Source: DATHRK01 sp035513295 (GTDB lineage Bacteria > Gemmatimonadota > Gemmatimonadetes > Longimicrobiales > RSA9). From it: DNA of 64,000 nt. Shown here in pieces: positions 8,359 to 17,898 of the stretch. The stretch covers positions 20,624 to 84,623 of the forward strand of contig DATKCH010000013.1 in assembly GCA_035513295.1 (NCBI GenBank), written 5' to 3'. The notes under the pieces are model-generated. The model made no database searches. It was not told the origin of the DNA and was given only the letters and a program-made list of their open reading frames with translations. Each line of letters opens with the position of its first letter. The stretch's first letter is position 1. Both the position numbers and the translations under genes were made by a program.

Positions 8359-9212
8359 ACGCATCGGTGCGGGGTCTGTTCGCGGCCGACGCGCCCTTCT
8401 TCCTCATCGCGGGCCCATGCCTGCTGGAGGACGATGCGCTCAACCTGCGCGTCGGCGAGGCGCTCGCGGCGCTATCGGCGGATCTCGCGCTGCCGGTCAT
8501 CTTCAAGGCCTCCTTCGACAAGGCCAACCGCAGCCGTGCGGATGGCGCGCGCGGCCCGGGCCTGGACGCGGGCCTGGAGCGCCTCCAGGCGGTGTCGCGG
8601 GCGACCGGCCTGCCGGTGCTGACCGACGTCCACGAGCCCGCGCAGGCGGCTTCCGCCGCGGAGGTCTGCGCGGCGCTGCAGATCCCCGCGTTCCTGTGCC
8701 GCCAGACCGACCTGATCGAAGCCGTGGCCGCGACCGGCCGGCCGGTCAACCTCAAGAAGGGCCAGTGGATGGCCCCCGAGGAGATGTCCGGGGCGGCCGA
8801 CAAGGCGCGCGCCGCGGGGGCCGCCGGCGTCGCGGTGACCGAACGCGGCACCTTCTTCGGGTACGGCGACCTGGTGGTCGACATGCGCGCGTTCGGCCGC
8901 CTGCGCGACGCGACCGGCGCGCCGGTCGTCTTCGACGGCACGCACGCCGTGCAGCGCCCCGGGCGCGCCGACGGGGCCAGCGGCGGCGATCCCCGCCACA
9001 CCCCCACGCTGGTCCGCGCGGCGGCCGCGGCGGGGATCGACGGGCTGTTCCTGGAGGTCCACCCGGAGCCGCGACGGGCGCCGTCCGATGCCGCGACGAT
9101 GCTTCCGCTGGACCGGCTCCGGCCGCTCCTGCGCGACGTCCTCGCGGTCCGTGAGGCGCTCGGCGGCGCGCGCGCACACGCGGCGCACGCCGGGGAGGTC
9201 GCCGGTGTCTGA
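8355..9212 (+). CDS. kdsA: 3-deoxy-8-phosphooctulonate synthase, metal-dependent class
   Basis: A 285-residue aldolase-type synthase joining phosphoenolpyruvate and arabinose-5-phosphate to give Kdo-8-phosphate. Motifs in order are FLIAGPCLLED, IFKASFDKANRS, LTDVHEP, VNLKKGQWM, FDGTHAVQRPG and FLEVHPEP. A cysteine stands at residue 22 (AGPC) where the metal-independent E. coli enzyme has Asn; with the later His, Glu and Asp this matches the metal-dependent class. The ATG overlaps the pyrG stop (ATGA), so translation is coupled. Confidence 0.94.
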   Translation: MNASVRGLFAADAPFFLIAGPCLLEDDALNLRVGEALAALSADLALPVIFKASFDKANRSRADGARGPGLDAGLERLQAVSRATGLPVLTDVHEPAQAASAAEVCAALQIPAFLCRQTDLIEAVAATGRPVNLKKGQWMAPEEMSGAADKARAAGAAGVAVTERGTFFGYGDLVVDMRAFGRLRDATGAPVVFDGTHAVQRPGRADGASGGDPRHTPTLVRAAAAAGIDGLFLEVHPEPRRAPSDAATMLPLDRLRPLLRDVLAVREALGGARAHAAHAGEVAGV

Positions 9213-9828
9213 CGCGGCTCGCGAACCCGCGATCGCCCCCGACCTGGCCCGCAGGGTCCGGCTCGCCCTCCTCGACGTGGACGGCGTGCTGACCGACAAC
9301 GGCCTGTACCTCGGCGCCGCCGCGACCGGACCCGGGGCCGCGGCGGGGGCCGAAGCGCCGCTGGAGTTCAAGCGCTTCGACATCCGCGACGGGCTCGGGA
9401 TCCGGCTGCTCGTCGAGGCGGGCATCGCCGTGGAGCTCCTGAGCGGCCGGCCGTCGCCCGCGACGAGCGCGCGGGCGCGCGAGCTCGACGTTCCCGCGCA
9501 CCAGGTGGAGGCCGGCCACAAGCTGGAGGCGGCCGAGCGGATCCTCGAAGGCCACGGCCTCGACTGGGCCGACGTCGCGGTCGTGGGGGACGACCTGGCC
9601 GACCTGCCGCTGCTGCGCCGGGCGGGCCTGCCGGTGACGGTCGCCGACGCGGTCCCCGAGGTCCTGGCGATCGCCGGCTGGCGCACCGCGTCGGCCGGCG
9701 GGCGGGGCGCCGTGAGGGAATTCGCGGAGGCGCTGCTCGAAGCCCGCGGCGAGCTCGCGGACGCCCTCGCGGCGTACGAGCGCGCCCGGACCCCCGCGGC
9801 TCGGCGGGAGGTGACCCGTGCGGGGTGA
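9205..9828 (+). CDS. kdsC: 3-deoxy-manno-octulosonate-8-phosphatase
   Basis: A 207-residue HAD-superfamily phosphatase removing phosphate from Kdo-8-phosphate. The catalytic HAD motif is DVDGVLTDN near residue 24, followed by the insertion LEFKRFDIRDGLGI and LSGRPSPAT (motif II), and VVGDDLADLPLL (motif III), all typical of KdsC. The GTG start overlaps the kdsA stop by eight bases and has GGGGAGG upstream. A short Ala/Gly insertion between motif I and the RFD segment is slightly unusual. Confidence 0.92.
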   Translation: MSDAAREPAIAPDLARRVRLALLDVDGVLTDNGLYLGAAATGPGAAAGAEAPLEFKRFDIRDGLGIRLLVEAGIAVELLSGRPSPATSARARELDVPAHQVEAGHKLEAAERILEGHGLDWADVAVVGDDLADLPLLRRAGLPVTVADAVPEVLAIAGWRTASAGGRGAVREFAEALLEARGELADALAAYERARTPAARREVTRAG

Positions 9829-10843
9829 CGTCGCGAGCCCGCCGGGGAGCGCGCCCGGGCCGGCCGCGTCGCCCGCGCGCGGCGACGGGGAGCCGCTGGA
9901 GGCCGGGCGCGCGGTGATCCGGGCCGAGGCGCGCGCGCTGGAGGCCCTGGCCGATCGCCTGGGCGCCCCCTTCGAGGAGGCGGTCCGCCTGATCGCCCGC
10001 GCCGGCGGCCGCGTCATCGTGTCGGGGATCGGCAAGAGCGGCGTCATCGGGCGCAAGATCGCCTCGACCCTCACCTCCACCGGCACGCCCGCGTTCTTCC
10101 TGCATCCGGTGGAGAGCCTGCACGGGGACCTGGGCATCGTGGGCTCCGACGACGTCGCGCTCGTGCTGTCGAAGAGCGGCGAGTCGGCCGAGCTCATGGA
10201 CCTCGTCGCGCACCTCGTCCGGTTCGGCGTGCCGGTGGTCGCGATGACGGGCGGCGCCCGCTCGACGCTGGCGAAGGCCGCGACGGCGGTGCTGGACTGC
10301 GGCGTCGCGGAGGAGGCGTGTCCGCTGGACCTGGCGCCGACCACGTCGACCACGGTCACGCTCGCGCTGGGCGACGCGCTCGCGGTCGCGCTGCTGCGCC
10401 AGAACGGCTTCGACCGCGAGGATTTCGCGCGCATCCATCCCGGCGGCGCGCTCGGGCGCAAGCTGCGCATCCGCGTGGCGGACGTGATGGAGACCGAGGA
10501 TCTGCCCGCGCTGGGCGTCGACGGCGGCATGCCGCGGTGCGTCGTGCTGCTCGCGCGCCGCCGGGGCACCGTCGCTGTGCTGGGCGCGGACGGGCGCCTC
10601 GCCGGGGTCGTCACGGCGGGCGACCTGACGCGCCTCATGGAGCGTTCGCGGGACCCCCTCGCGACGCCGGTCGCGGAGGTGATGACCTCGAGCCCGCGCG
10701 TGTGCGGCCCGGATGATCTCGGCGCCGCGGCGATCCACGAGATGGAGACCCGCGGGATCATGGCGATGCCCGTGGTCGACGAGGACCGCCGGCTGGTGGG
10801 GATGGTCCATCTGCACGACCTCCTGCGCGCGGGGGTCGCGTGA
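9818..10843 (+). CDS. kdsD: arabinose-5-phosphate isomerase
   Basis: A 341-residue isomerase that makes arabinose-5-phosphate from ribulose-5-phosphate, the first Kdo precursor. The N-terminal SIS sugar isomerase domain has VIVSGIGKSGVIGRKIAST and LSKSGES; LAPTTSTTVTLALGDAL follows, and two CBS domains occupy roughly residues 218-341 (VTAGDLTRLM and VVDEDRRLVGMVHLHDLL). The order and length match KdsD/KpsF. The GTG start overlaps kdsC by 11 bases. Its chain of neighbours completes the Kdo pathway. Confidence 0.93.
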   Translation: MRGDVASPPGSAPGPAASPARGDGEPLEAGRAVIRAEARALEALADRLGAPFEEAVRLIARAGGRVIVSGIGKSGVIGRKIASTLTSTGTPAFFLHPVESLHGDLGIVGSDDVALVLSKSGESAELMDLVAHLVRFGVPVVAMTGGARSTLAKAATAVLDCGVAEEACPLDLAPTTSTTVTLALGDALAVALLRQNGFDREDFARIHPGGALGRKLRIRVADVMETEDLPALGVDGGMPRCVVLLARRRGTVAVLGADGRLAGVVTAGDLTRLMERSRDPLATPVAEVMTSSPRVCGPDDLGAAAIHEMETRGIMAMPVVDEDRRLVGMVHLHDLLRAGVA

Positions 10844-11388
10844 GCGCGCGCCGCGCCGCCGCTCTCGCGGCCCTGGTCGCGCTGACGCTGCCGCTCGGGG
10901 CGTGCGACGGCGTCGGCAGCGAGCCGACCGGCGAGGACCTCCCCGCCATGGTCGCTAGCCAGGTCATGTACGCGCTCCAGCACGAGATCACCGTGGACGG
11001 CGTGCGCGAAGCGCACATCGCCGCCGACAGCGCCTACTTCTTCGAGGACTCTACCTCGGTGCACCTGTTCGGCGTGGATCTCCGCGTGTACTCGCTCGAC
11101 GGACAGGAGCGCGCGCACGTGAGGTCGCGCACGGGCACGCTGGACACCCGCACGCAGGCGATGGTCACGCGCGGCGACGCCGTGGTGGTGACGGACGGCG
11201 GCAGCCGGACGATCCGCACCGAGGAACTGCACTACGACCCGGCCGCGGACCGCGTCTGGGCGGACGTCCCATTCGTCATGCAGGAGGGCAGCCGGACGAC
11301 CCGCGGCAGCGGGTTCAGCTCGGACGCCGAATTCGAGAACCTCCGCGTCAACACGGTGTCCGCGGACAACGTGCAGATCGAGTTCTGA
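10840..11388 (+). CDS. lptC: LPS export protein LptC, lipoprotein form
   Basis: A 182-residue exported protein. The N-terminus is a lipoprotein signal ending in a lipobox LPLGAC with Cys22, so it is probably lipid-anchored rather than held by a membrane helix as in E. coli. The body is the beta-jellyroll pattern of LptC/LptA proteins (DLRVYSLDGQERAHVRSRTG, then VTRGDAVVVTDGGSRTIRTE). LptC passes LPS from the LptBFG transporter to LptA. GTG start overlaps kdsD (GTGA), and lptA-like and lptB genes follow directly. Confidence 0.85.
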   Translation: MSARRAAALAALVALTLPLGACDGVGSEPTGEDLPAMVASQVMYALQHEITVDGVREAHIAADSAYFFEDSTSVHLFGVDLRVYSLDGQERAHVRSRTGTLDTRTQAMVTRGDAVVVTDGGSRTIRTEELHYDPAADRVWADVPFVMQEGSRTTRGSGFSSDAEFENLRVNTVSADNVQIEF

Positions 11389-13154
11389 TGACGCCGCCCA
11401 GCGCGCCCTCCGCCCTACCTGCACGGACCCGCCGCCGGGTCGCCGCGGCGCTCGCCGTGGCGCTCGCCGCCCTCGTCCCGCCGACCCTCCACGCCCAGGT
11501 GCGCACCTGCACGCTCGTGCAGGGAGGCACGCTCAACCAGTTCACGAGCGCGGGTCTGGGCGTGGTGCAGCAGTTCGGCGGCCCGGTGACGTTCCGCTGC
11601 GCCGGGGACGTGCTGATCCAGTCCCGGCGCGCGACGGTGCTGGAAAGCCGCCGCGAGGTGCGCCTGGAGGGGGACGTCCTGTACCGCGACTCGGTGCAGG
11701 AGCTGCGCACCGACTACCTGCAGCGGCGCACGGGCGACGGCTTCATGCTCGCGCGCGGTTCGGTGGTGATGCGCGACCTGGCGTCCGGGTCGGAGATCCG
11801 GGGCAGCCAGATGGAGCGCAGGGACCGCGCCGGCATCGCCACGGAGACGCGCATATCGGGCCGGCCGCACGCGACGCTGTATCGCGAGGAGGCCGACGAA
11901 GGTCCCGCCGGCGCGCTCGGCGCCCCGGCTCCGGACGGCGTGCCCATCGACGTGGACGCGGACTCCATCATTTTGGTCGGGTCCAACATCTTCCGGGCCG
12001 TCGGGAGCGTGGAGTTCCGGCGCGGCATGGATCTGCGTGGGTCCGGCCGCGCGCTCGAGTTCGACGACGCGTCGGGCCGCCTGCGCATCGACGGCGACGC
12101 CCGCGTCGACGGCGCGCGCTACGACCTGTCCGGCGACCGCGTGGACGCGCTGACGGTCGAGGGGGTGATCCGCGAGGTGTCGGCGTTCGGCGACGCGGTG
12201 CTCGAGGGAGAGGCCATGTACCTGGAGGCGCCCGAGGTCTACCTCTTCTTCGAGCGCGAGCTGCTGCAGCGGCTCGAGGCGCGCAGCCGGCCTCCGCGCG
12301 TGTCGGCGCCCGCCCCCCCGCCGGACACCGCGGAGCTCGCCGCCGACGCGCCGGGGCGCGCGGCCGGGCGGCGCGCGGGCGAGGTCGAGGGCGTCCGGCC
12401 GCGTCCGGAGCCCCCCCCGGAACTGCGCGTCGGCCCCGGCCGCGCGGCACGGCAGACTCCCGCGCCGGCCGCCGCGCCCGGCGAGGAGGTGCCCGACCCG
12501 CGGGCCGGAGACGGCGGGGCGGACGGGCCCCGGGTGTTCGCGCGCGCGGAGGGCCTCGAGGTGCGCGCGGACTCCCTGTACGTGCTGTCCCCCGACGAGC
12601 GGCTGGAGACGCTCACCGCGGTCGGGGTCGCGCACGGCGTTCGGCTCGCGGACTCGCTCGCGGCCGCGGCGCTGCCCGAGGGATACGCGGACGAGTGGGT
12701 CATGGGCGACACGGTCGTGGCGCGCTTCGCGGCGGATACGGCGGCGGCTGCCGGCGCCGCGGGGGAGGGTCCGCCGGACGCGGTCGCCGCGGCGGACTCT
12801 GCGGAGCGCGTGCTGGAGCGTCTTGAGGCGGTCGGCCACGGGACGCCAGCGAGCGCGTTTTCGCACGTCGTGGGGGACACCCCCGGCGACTTCACGCTCA
12901 ACTACCTGATCGCGCGCCGGATCGTGATGCTCGTCAGCGCGGGGCAGGCGCGCGAGGTCCAGGCGGAGGGCACCCTGCGGGGGGTCTACCTCACCCCCGA
13001 CGGCACGCCGCGCGCGCAGCCGGCCGTGGAGGAGGGGGACCCGGCCGCGGGCACGGGCGAAGGCCCGCCGGTCGAGGGAAGAGCGCCGGAGGCCGCGGCG
13101 GAGGGCCGCGGGCGCCCGAGCCTCGCCGCGCGACCTGAAGGCGCGCCGTGGTGA
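11388..13154 (+). CDS. LptA/OstA-like LPS transport protein, enlarged
   Basis: A 588-residue exported protein with a signal peptide (RRRVAAALAVALAALVPPTLHAQ). Residues about 40-290 carry repeated OstA/LptA-type strands (GDVLIQSRRATVLESRREVRLEGDV and a second set with IFRAVGSVEFRRG). The next 90 residues are Pro/Ala/Gly-rich and look disordered, followed by another strand-rich part. LptA is normally under 200 residues, so this is a long periplasmic bridge with multiple jellyroll segments. The ATG shares one base with the lptC stop and its own stop overlaps lptB. Confidence 0.75.
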   Translation: MTPPSAPSALPARTRRRVAAALAVALAALVPPTLHAQVRTCTLVQGGTLNQFTSAGLGVVQQFGGPVTFRCAGDVLIQSRRATVLESRREVRLEGDVLYRDSVQELRTDYLQRRTGDGFMLARGSVVMRDLASGSEIRGSQMERRDRAGIATETRISGRPHATLYREEADEGPAGALGAPAPDGVPIDVDADSIILVGSNIFRAVGSVEFRRGMDLRGSGRALEFDDASGRLRIDGDARVDGARYDLSGDRVDALTVEGVIREVSAFGDAVLEGEAMYLEAPEVYLFFERELLQRLEARSRPPRVSAPAPPPDTAELAADAPGRAAGRRAGEVEGVRPRPEPPPELRVGPGRAARQTPAPAAAPGEEVPDPRAGDGGADGPRVFARAEGLEVRADSLYVLSPDERLETLTAVGVAHGVRLADSLAAAALPEGYADEWVMGDTVVARFAADTAAAAGAAGEGPPDAVAAADSAERVLERLEAVGHGTPASAFSHVVGDTPGDFTLNYLIARRIVMLVSAGQAREVQAEGTLRGVYLTPDGTPRAQPAVEEGDPAAGTGEGPPVEGRAPEAAAEGRGRPSLAARPEGAPW

Positions 13155-14455
13155 CCGGCCCGCAGCGCCCGGTGCGTCTCGACGCGCTGCGCGAGCGCCT
13201 GCGCGCGCAGGACGACGCGTCGCTGACGTTCGCGGTCGCGGAGCTGCTGCGCGTCGCCGATGCCGAGGGAGTCGCCGACCGCGGCAAATGGCTCGCGTCC
13301 GTGCGCGCGGCGTCGCAGCGATCCGGCACGGCCGCGGCCGGGGACGGCGCGATCTGGCAGGGGGCCCCCGACCAGGAAGCCGGCGAGTTCTCGCGCTACC
13401 TGCGCGAGCACGTCCTGACCCGCCTGGCGGACTGGAGCCTGGCGTGTCCGGAGCCCGAGGGGGAGGCCTGGGAGCGGGTGCGCTTCACCGCGGACGCGTG
13501 GGCGGATCTGGAGCCCCGGCGCGCCGCCGTGCAGGCGGAGTTCGACGCGTTCGCGAGGCGGCTGGCGTACGCCGCGCGCACGACCGGGCGGGCCTCCCTT
13601 TCGGTGCCCGAAGCGCCCGGCGAGTCCAGGCTGCGCGCCGTGGACCTGACCAAGACCTACCGCAAGAGAAAAGTCGTCCACGACGTCTCGCTGGACGTGT
13701 CACAGGGCGAGATCGTGGGCCTTCTCGGCCCGAACGGGGCCGGGAAGACGACGACCTTCTACATGATGGTGGGGTTGATCCGGCCGGACTCGGGGAAGGT
13801 GTTCCTGGACGACACCGAGCTCACCCGCATGGCCATGTTCCGCCGCGCGCGGCTGGGGATCGGCTACCTGGCGCAGGAGCCGTCGATCTTCCGGCGCCTG
13901 ACCGTGGAAGAGAACATCCTGGCGATCCTGGAGACCCAGCAGCTCGGCTCCCGCGAGCGCTCCGAGCGCCTGGAGTCGCTGCTGGACGAGCTCGCCATCA
14001 AGCACCTGCGCAAGGCGAAGGCCTATTCGCTGTCGGGGGGCGAGCGGCGGCGGCTGGAGATCACGCGGGCGCTCGTGAGCCGGCCGAAGTTCATGCTGCT
14101 GGACGAGCCCTTCGCGGGCGTGGACCCGATCGCGGTGCACGACATCCAGCAGATCGTGGCCGACCTCCGCCACCGCAACATCGGGGTGGTGATCACCGAC
14201 CACAACGTCGAGCAGACGCTCGACATCGTGGACCGCGCCTACATCATGTACGACGGGCGCGTGCGCGAGAGCGGGACCGTGGCCGAGCTGGTCTGGAACG
14301 ATGAAGTTGCCGAAATCTATTTCGGCCCCACGCTGACCGCCCGGATGCGCGAGCGGTACCGGGAGCCCAGGCGACGGGCGGCGACGAGCGCCGGGGCGGG
14401 GCCGATCCAGGAATCGACCTTCGGAGCCGGGGCTCCTGAAACGGGACGGGGATGA
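13148..14455 (+). CDS. lptB: LPS export ABC transporter ATPase LptB with a 160-residue N-terminal extension
   Basis: A 435-residue protein; LptB is normally about 240. From residue about 160 it is a typical LptB: Walker A GPNGAGKTTT near 194-203, Q-loop AQEPSIFRRLTVEENI, signature YSLSGGERRRLEITRAL, Walker B FMLLDEPFAGVDP and the switch ITDHNVEQTLDI. It powers LPS extraction from the inner membrane. The first 160 residues are mostly helical, charged and unrecognised. The GTG at 13148 overlaps the preceding gene by seven bases, supporting the long form, although an internal start near 13600 cannot be excluded. Confidence 0.9.
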   Translation: MVTGPQRPVRLDALRERLRAQDDASLTFAVAELLRVADAEGVADRGKWLASVRAASQRSGTAAAGDGAIWQGAPDQEAGEFSRYLREHVLTRLADWSLACPEPEGEAWERVRFTADAWADLEPRRAAVQAEFDAFARRLAYAARTTGRASLSVPEAPGESRLRAVDLTKTYRKRKVVHDVSLDVSQGEIVGLLGPNGAGKTTTFYMMVGLIRPDSGKVFLDDTELTRMAMFRRARLGIGYLAQEPSIFRRLTVEENILAILETQQLGSRERSERLESLLDELAIKHLRKAKAYSLSGGERRRLEITRALVSRPKFMLLDEPFAGVDPIAVHDIQQIVADLRHRNIGVVITDHNVEQTLDIVDRAYIMYDGRVRESGTVAELVWNDEVAEIYFGPTLTARMRERYREPRRRAATSAGAGPIQESTFGAGAPETGRG

Positions 14456-15909
14456 AGACGGGAATGTACCAGAGCGCGACCATGCGCCAGGAGATGAAGA
14501 TCAACCCTCGCCTGTACCAGGCGATGGATCTTCTCTACATGCCGCTGCTCGACCTGCAGCAACACATCAAACAGGAGATGCTGAACAACCCGTTCCTCGA
14601 GCTGGAGGAGCCGGTCACGAGCGACGACGACCTCATCGAAGAGCAGAACGAGAAGGACAAGGAGGAGAAGGACGAGGACGAGATCGACTGGGAAGAGATC
14701 CTCCTGGACGGGTTCGACGCGGGCGGGCGCAAGGCGGAGTACGAGGCCACCGAGTACTACGAGCCGGTGCGCGTCGACACGCGCGACCTCGCCGACCACC
14801 TGCACGACCAGCTCATGCTCCTGCCGATCACCCGGCGCACGCAGGTCCTCGGCGAGGAGATCATCGGCAACATTGACGACGCCGGCTATCTGTCCTGCTC
14901 CCTGGAGGAAGTGCTCGAGCCGCTGAACAGGTGGCTCGAGGAGGAAGGCGAGGAATTGTCGGTAGAACTGGGGGAGGAGCTCACGCCCTTCACCCTCGAG
15001 GAGGCGACCGCGCTGCTGGAGACCCTGCAGGGCTTCGACCCGCCCGGCATCGGCGCGCGCGACCTGCGCGAGTGCATCCTCCTGCAGCTGCGCGACGAGG
15101 ACCTGCAGGACACGCTCGCCTACCGCATCGTGAGCGAGCACTACGAGCAGCTCATCAACCACCGCTGGTCGGAGATCTCCAAGGAGCTGTCGATCAGCCC
15201 CAAGGAGGTCCAGGACGCCTCGGACGCGGTCGCCAAGCTGGACCCCAAGCCCGGGCTGAAGTACGCCGCGCCGGGCGACAACTACATCACGCCCGACCTG
15301 GTGGTCGAGAAGATCGAGGGGCGCTACCACGTCTTCCTGAACGACACCGGCCTGCCGCGGCTGCGGCTGTCGCGCGCCTACCGCGAGGTCGCGCGCGACA
15401 AGAACCAGTACAAGGGCGAGAACAAGGAGTTCATCTCCAACAAGCTCACCAGCGCCAACTGGATGATCCAGGCGATCGAGCAGCGGCGCCAGACGCTGCT
15501 GAAGGTCATGAACTTCATCGTCGACCGGCAGCACGAGTTCTTCGAGAAGGGCGTCCAGTACCTCAAGCCGCTGACCCTCCGCGAGGTGGCGGAGGTGATC
15601 AGCATGCACGAATCGACGGTCTCGCGCGTTACCAACGAGAAGTTCGTGCAGACCCCGCGCGGCGTGCTGCCGCTGAAGTTCTTCTTCTCGAGCGGGCTGT
15701 CCACCGATTCCGGCGACGACGTCAGCGCGCGCGGGATCAAGGCGAAGATCCACACGCTCGTCGACGAGGAGAATCCGAAGAAGCCGCTCACGGACCAGGC
15801 GATCGTGAACATCCTCAAGGAGGAGGGCGTCCAGATCGCCCGGCGCACGGTGGCGAAGTACAGGGACCAGCTCGGCATCCTCTCCGCGAGGATGCGCAAG
15901 AGGGTCTAG
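14452..15909 (+). CDS. rpoN: RNA polymerase sigma-54 factor
   Basis: A 485-residue sigma factor. Region I is Gln/Met/Leu-rich (SATMRQEMKINPRLYQAMDL), followed by an acidic linker with many Asp/Glu. The core-binding and DNA-binding regions follow, with the HTH around ESTVSRVTNEKFVQTPRGVLPLK, and the RpoN box ARRTVAKYRD is near residue 463. It directs transcription from -24/-12 promoters with AAA activators. The ATG overlaps the lptB stop. An rpoN directly after lptB is the arrangement also seen in proteobacteria. Confidence 0.96.
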   Translation: MKTGMYQSATMRQEMKINPRLYQAMDLLYMPLLDLQQHIKQEMLNNPFLELEEPVTSDDDLIEEQNEKDKEEKDEDEIDWEEILLDGFDAGGRKAEYEATEYYEPVRVDTRDLADHLHDQLMLLPITRRTQVLGEEIIGNIDDAGYLSCSLEEVLEPLNRWLEEEGEELSVELGEELTPFTLEEATALLETLQGFDPPGIGARDLRECILLQLRDEDLQDTLAYRIVSEHYEQLINHRWSEISKELSISPKEVQDASDAVAKLDPKPGLKYAAPGDNYITPDLVVEKIEGRYHVFLNDTGLPRLRLSRAYREVARDKNQYKGENKEFISNKLTSANWMIQAIEQRRQTLLKVMNFIVDRQHEFFEKGVQYLKPLTLREVAEVISMHESTVSRVTNEKFVQTPRGVLPLKFFFSSGLSTDSGDDVSARGIKAKIHTLVDEENPKKPLTDQAIVNILKEEGVQIARRTVAKYRDQLGILSARMRKRV

Positions 15910-15943
15910 TGTACCGGCATGCCCACGCTAAAGAGCCTCTGAC

Positions 15944-16924
15944 GTGAGAGATAGAGCCCTGGACCTGATGCACGACGTTGGCTCCGAGGCGGCGCCCGCG
16001 ACGCATCCGGCGGCGGACTTCTGCGTGATCGTGCCGGCGCTCGACGAGGCCGAGAACGTGCCCGACCTGGTGTCGGAGCTGAGGGCCACGTTCGACCGGC
16101 ACGGGCTCCGGGGCGAGGTGGTCGTGGTCGACGACGGCTCGACCGACCACACCGCCGCGTTGGTCACCGAGGAGGCGTCGCGGTGGCCTGCGCTCCGGCT
16201 GCTGCGCCACCGCCGCAACCTCGGCAAGACCGAGGCGCTGCTCACCGCCGCCGCCGCCACGAACGCGCGCTGGCTGGTCCTCTTCGACGCCGACCTCCAG
16301 CACGGCACCGATGAGATCCCGCGGTTCCTCGACAAGCTGGCCGAGGGGTGGGACATCGTCACCGGCCGCAAGGTGGGCCGCTACGAGAAAGGCCTGGTCT
16401 CCCGGATCTACAATGGGCTCGGCCGCGCGCTCTTCGACGTGCCGGTGTCGGACATGAACTCCATGAAGGCGTTCCGGCGCGACATCCTGGACGAGCTCTC
16501 GCTGCGCCACGACTGGCACCGCTTCTTCGTCGTCCTGGCGCACGCGCGCGGGTACCGCGCGACCGAGATCGACATCGACCTGCTGCCGCGCCGGCACGGG
16601 GTGTCCAAGTACGGCGGGAAGGGAAGGATCCTGGTCGGCCTCCTGGACCTGATGTCGGTCGCGGTCTTCCTCTTCTTCGCCCGCAAGCCCATGACGTTCT
16701 TCGGCCTGGGCGGACTCGCCCTGGCGTCGCTCGGGGTGGTCGTGGGCGTCGTGACGTTCGCGCTGCGGCTGCTCGAGATCGCCACGCCGTTCGGCTACCG
16801 GCCGTTCCTGTACCTCGTAGTGCTGCTGGAGACGGTCGGCTTCCTGATGTTCGGCTTCGGCATCCTGGGCGAGCTGATCGCGCAGCAGAACGCCGAAATC
16901 GAGCGCGCGAAGCGGGCGCGCTAG
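15944..16924 (+). CDS. GT2 family glycosyltransferase with C-terminal membrane helices
   Basis: A 326-residue protein with an N-terminal GT-A domain (IVPALDEAENVPDLV, VVVDDGSTDHT, metal-binding LFDADLQHGTDE) and two to three hydrophobic helices after residue 235. This is the GtrB/DPM-like type that transfers a sugar to a polyprenyl phosphate at the inner membrane. The GTG at 15944 was chosen; a downstream ATG would give a slightly shorter N-terminus. It follows rpoN by 34 bases and its end meets the convergent flippase-like gene at 16921. Confidence 0.85.
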   Translation: MRDRALDLMHDVGSEAAPATHPAADFCVIVPALDEAENVPDLVSELRATFDRHGLRGEVVVVDDGSTDHTAALVTEEASRWPALRLLRHRRNLGKTEALLTAAAATNARWLVLFDADLQHGTDEIPRFLDKLAEGWDIVTGRKVGRYEKGLVSRIYNGLGRALFDVPVSDMNSMKAFRRDILDELSLRHDWHRFFVVLAHARGYRATEIDIDLLPRRHGVSKYGGKGRILVGLLDLMSVAVFLFFARKPMTFFGLGGLALASLGVVVGVVTFALRLLEIATPFGYRPFLYLVVLLETVGFLMFGFGILGELIAQQNAEIERAKRAR

Positions 16925-17898
16925 CGCTCGCGGGGGGCGTCCAGCGCGAGCGCTCCCGCCGCACCGATGAGCTCCGCGATGACCATCCACAGCCGGCTCG
17001 CGAGGGCCGCGACGGCGCCCAGCGCGAGCGCCCGGTCGTCACCCAGGCCGCTCCCCAGGATGCCCCCGAGCAGGGCCGTGAGCGTGGCTTCGCGGAAGCC
17101 GAGCCCGGCGGGCGCCACCACCACCAGGTAGCCGACCAGGTACGCCGCCGCGTTGGCTCCGACGAGCGCGCGGAACGCGCCGGCCGGGGTGCCCACGACC
17201 GAATCCAGGAAGAGCGCGAAGGCCGCGCCGTTGGCGATCCAGTAGGCGACCCCGAGCCCCAGGATGGCCGCGCCCCCGAGCCAGGTCCCGCGCCATTCGA
17301 CGTCGGCGGCGCGGCGCGGCACGAGGCGCAGCGCCGCCGCGACCGCGCGCGGGTGGACCAACGCGAGCGCCGCCAGCGCCGCCGCAGCCGCCGTCACGGG
17401 GGAGCGGGGCAGGCCAGGCAGGCCCAGGGCGGCGAGCGCGACGACGGCCGCGCCGAGGAGGAAGAAGCCCATGGCGACCACCAGCGACACGAGCATCGTC
17501 GTCGGCGCCAGGCCGCGCGAACGGGCCAGGTCGGCGGCCGCCACGAACTGCCAGATCTTGCCCGGGACGTAGCGCGCGAGGTTGGAGTGGAACCAGATCC
17601 TGAGGAGCGTCCGGGCCGGCACCCCAGGCGCGCCCATGGACCGGAGGACGCGGCTCCACAGGAGCGTCGCGGAGGCGAGGACAACGCTCAGCAGGAGCGT
17701 GCTCGCGACGAGGCCGGCGGGTCGGATGTCCCAGTCGTGGCCCGCCAGTCGGGGCCAGCCCGCCCAGAACGCCCAGGCGACGAATCCGAGCGTCGCGGCG
17801 ACCAGCGTCCACGACGCCGCGCGCGCCAGCGGCCCCTTCGCCCGCCGGGGCAGGGAGGGGGAGGCGTCGCCGGTGCCGGCGCGGGGTGCGGGCGTCAC
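16921..17898 (-). CDS. LPG synthase/flippase-like polytopic membrane protein (UPF0104 type)
   Basis: A 325-residue protein with about eight hydrophobic helices. It has the family features LARYVPGKIWQFVAAADLARSRG (residues about 90-115) and a C-terminal VVVAPAGLGFREATLTALLG segment found in lysylphosphatidylglycerol flippase-like proteins of unknown substrate. The GTG start overlaps the YfhO stop (GTGA), so the two are coupled. Context with glycosyltransferases suggests a role in moving or making a lipid-linked glycan, which is an inference. Confidence 0.75.
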   Translation of the reverse strand: MTPAPRAGTGDASPSLPRRAKGPLARAASWTLVAATLGFVAWAFWAGWPRLAGHDWDIRPAGLVASTLLLSVVLASATLLWSRVLRSMGAPGVPARTLLRIWFHSNLARYVPGKIWQFVAAADLARSRGLAPTTMLVSLVVAMGFFLLGAAVVALAALGLPGLPRSPVTAAAAALAALALVHPRAVAAALRLVPRRAADVEWRGTWLGGAAILGLGVAYWIANGAAFALFLDSVVGTPAGAFRALVGANAAAYLVGYLVVVAPAGLGFREATLTALLGGILGSGLGDDRALALGAVAALASRLWMVIAELIGAAGALALDAPRER

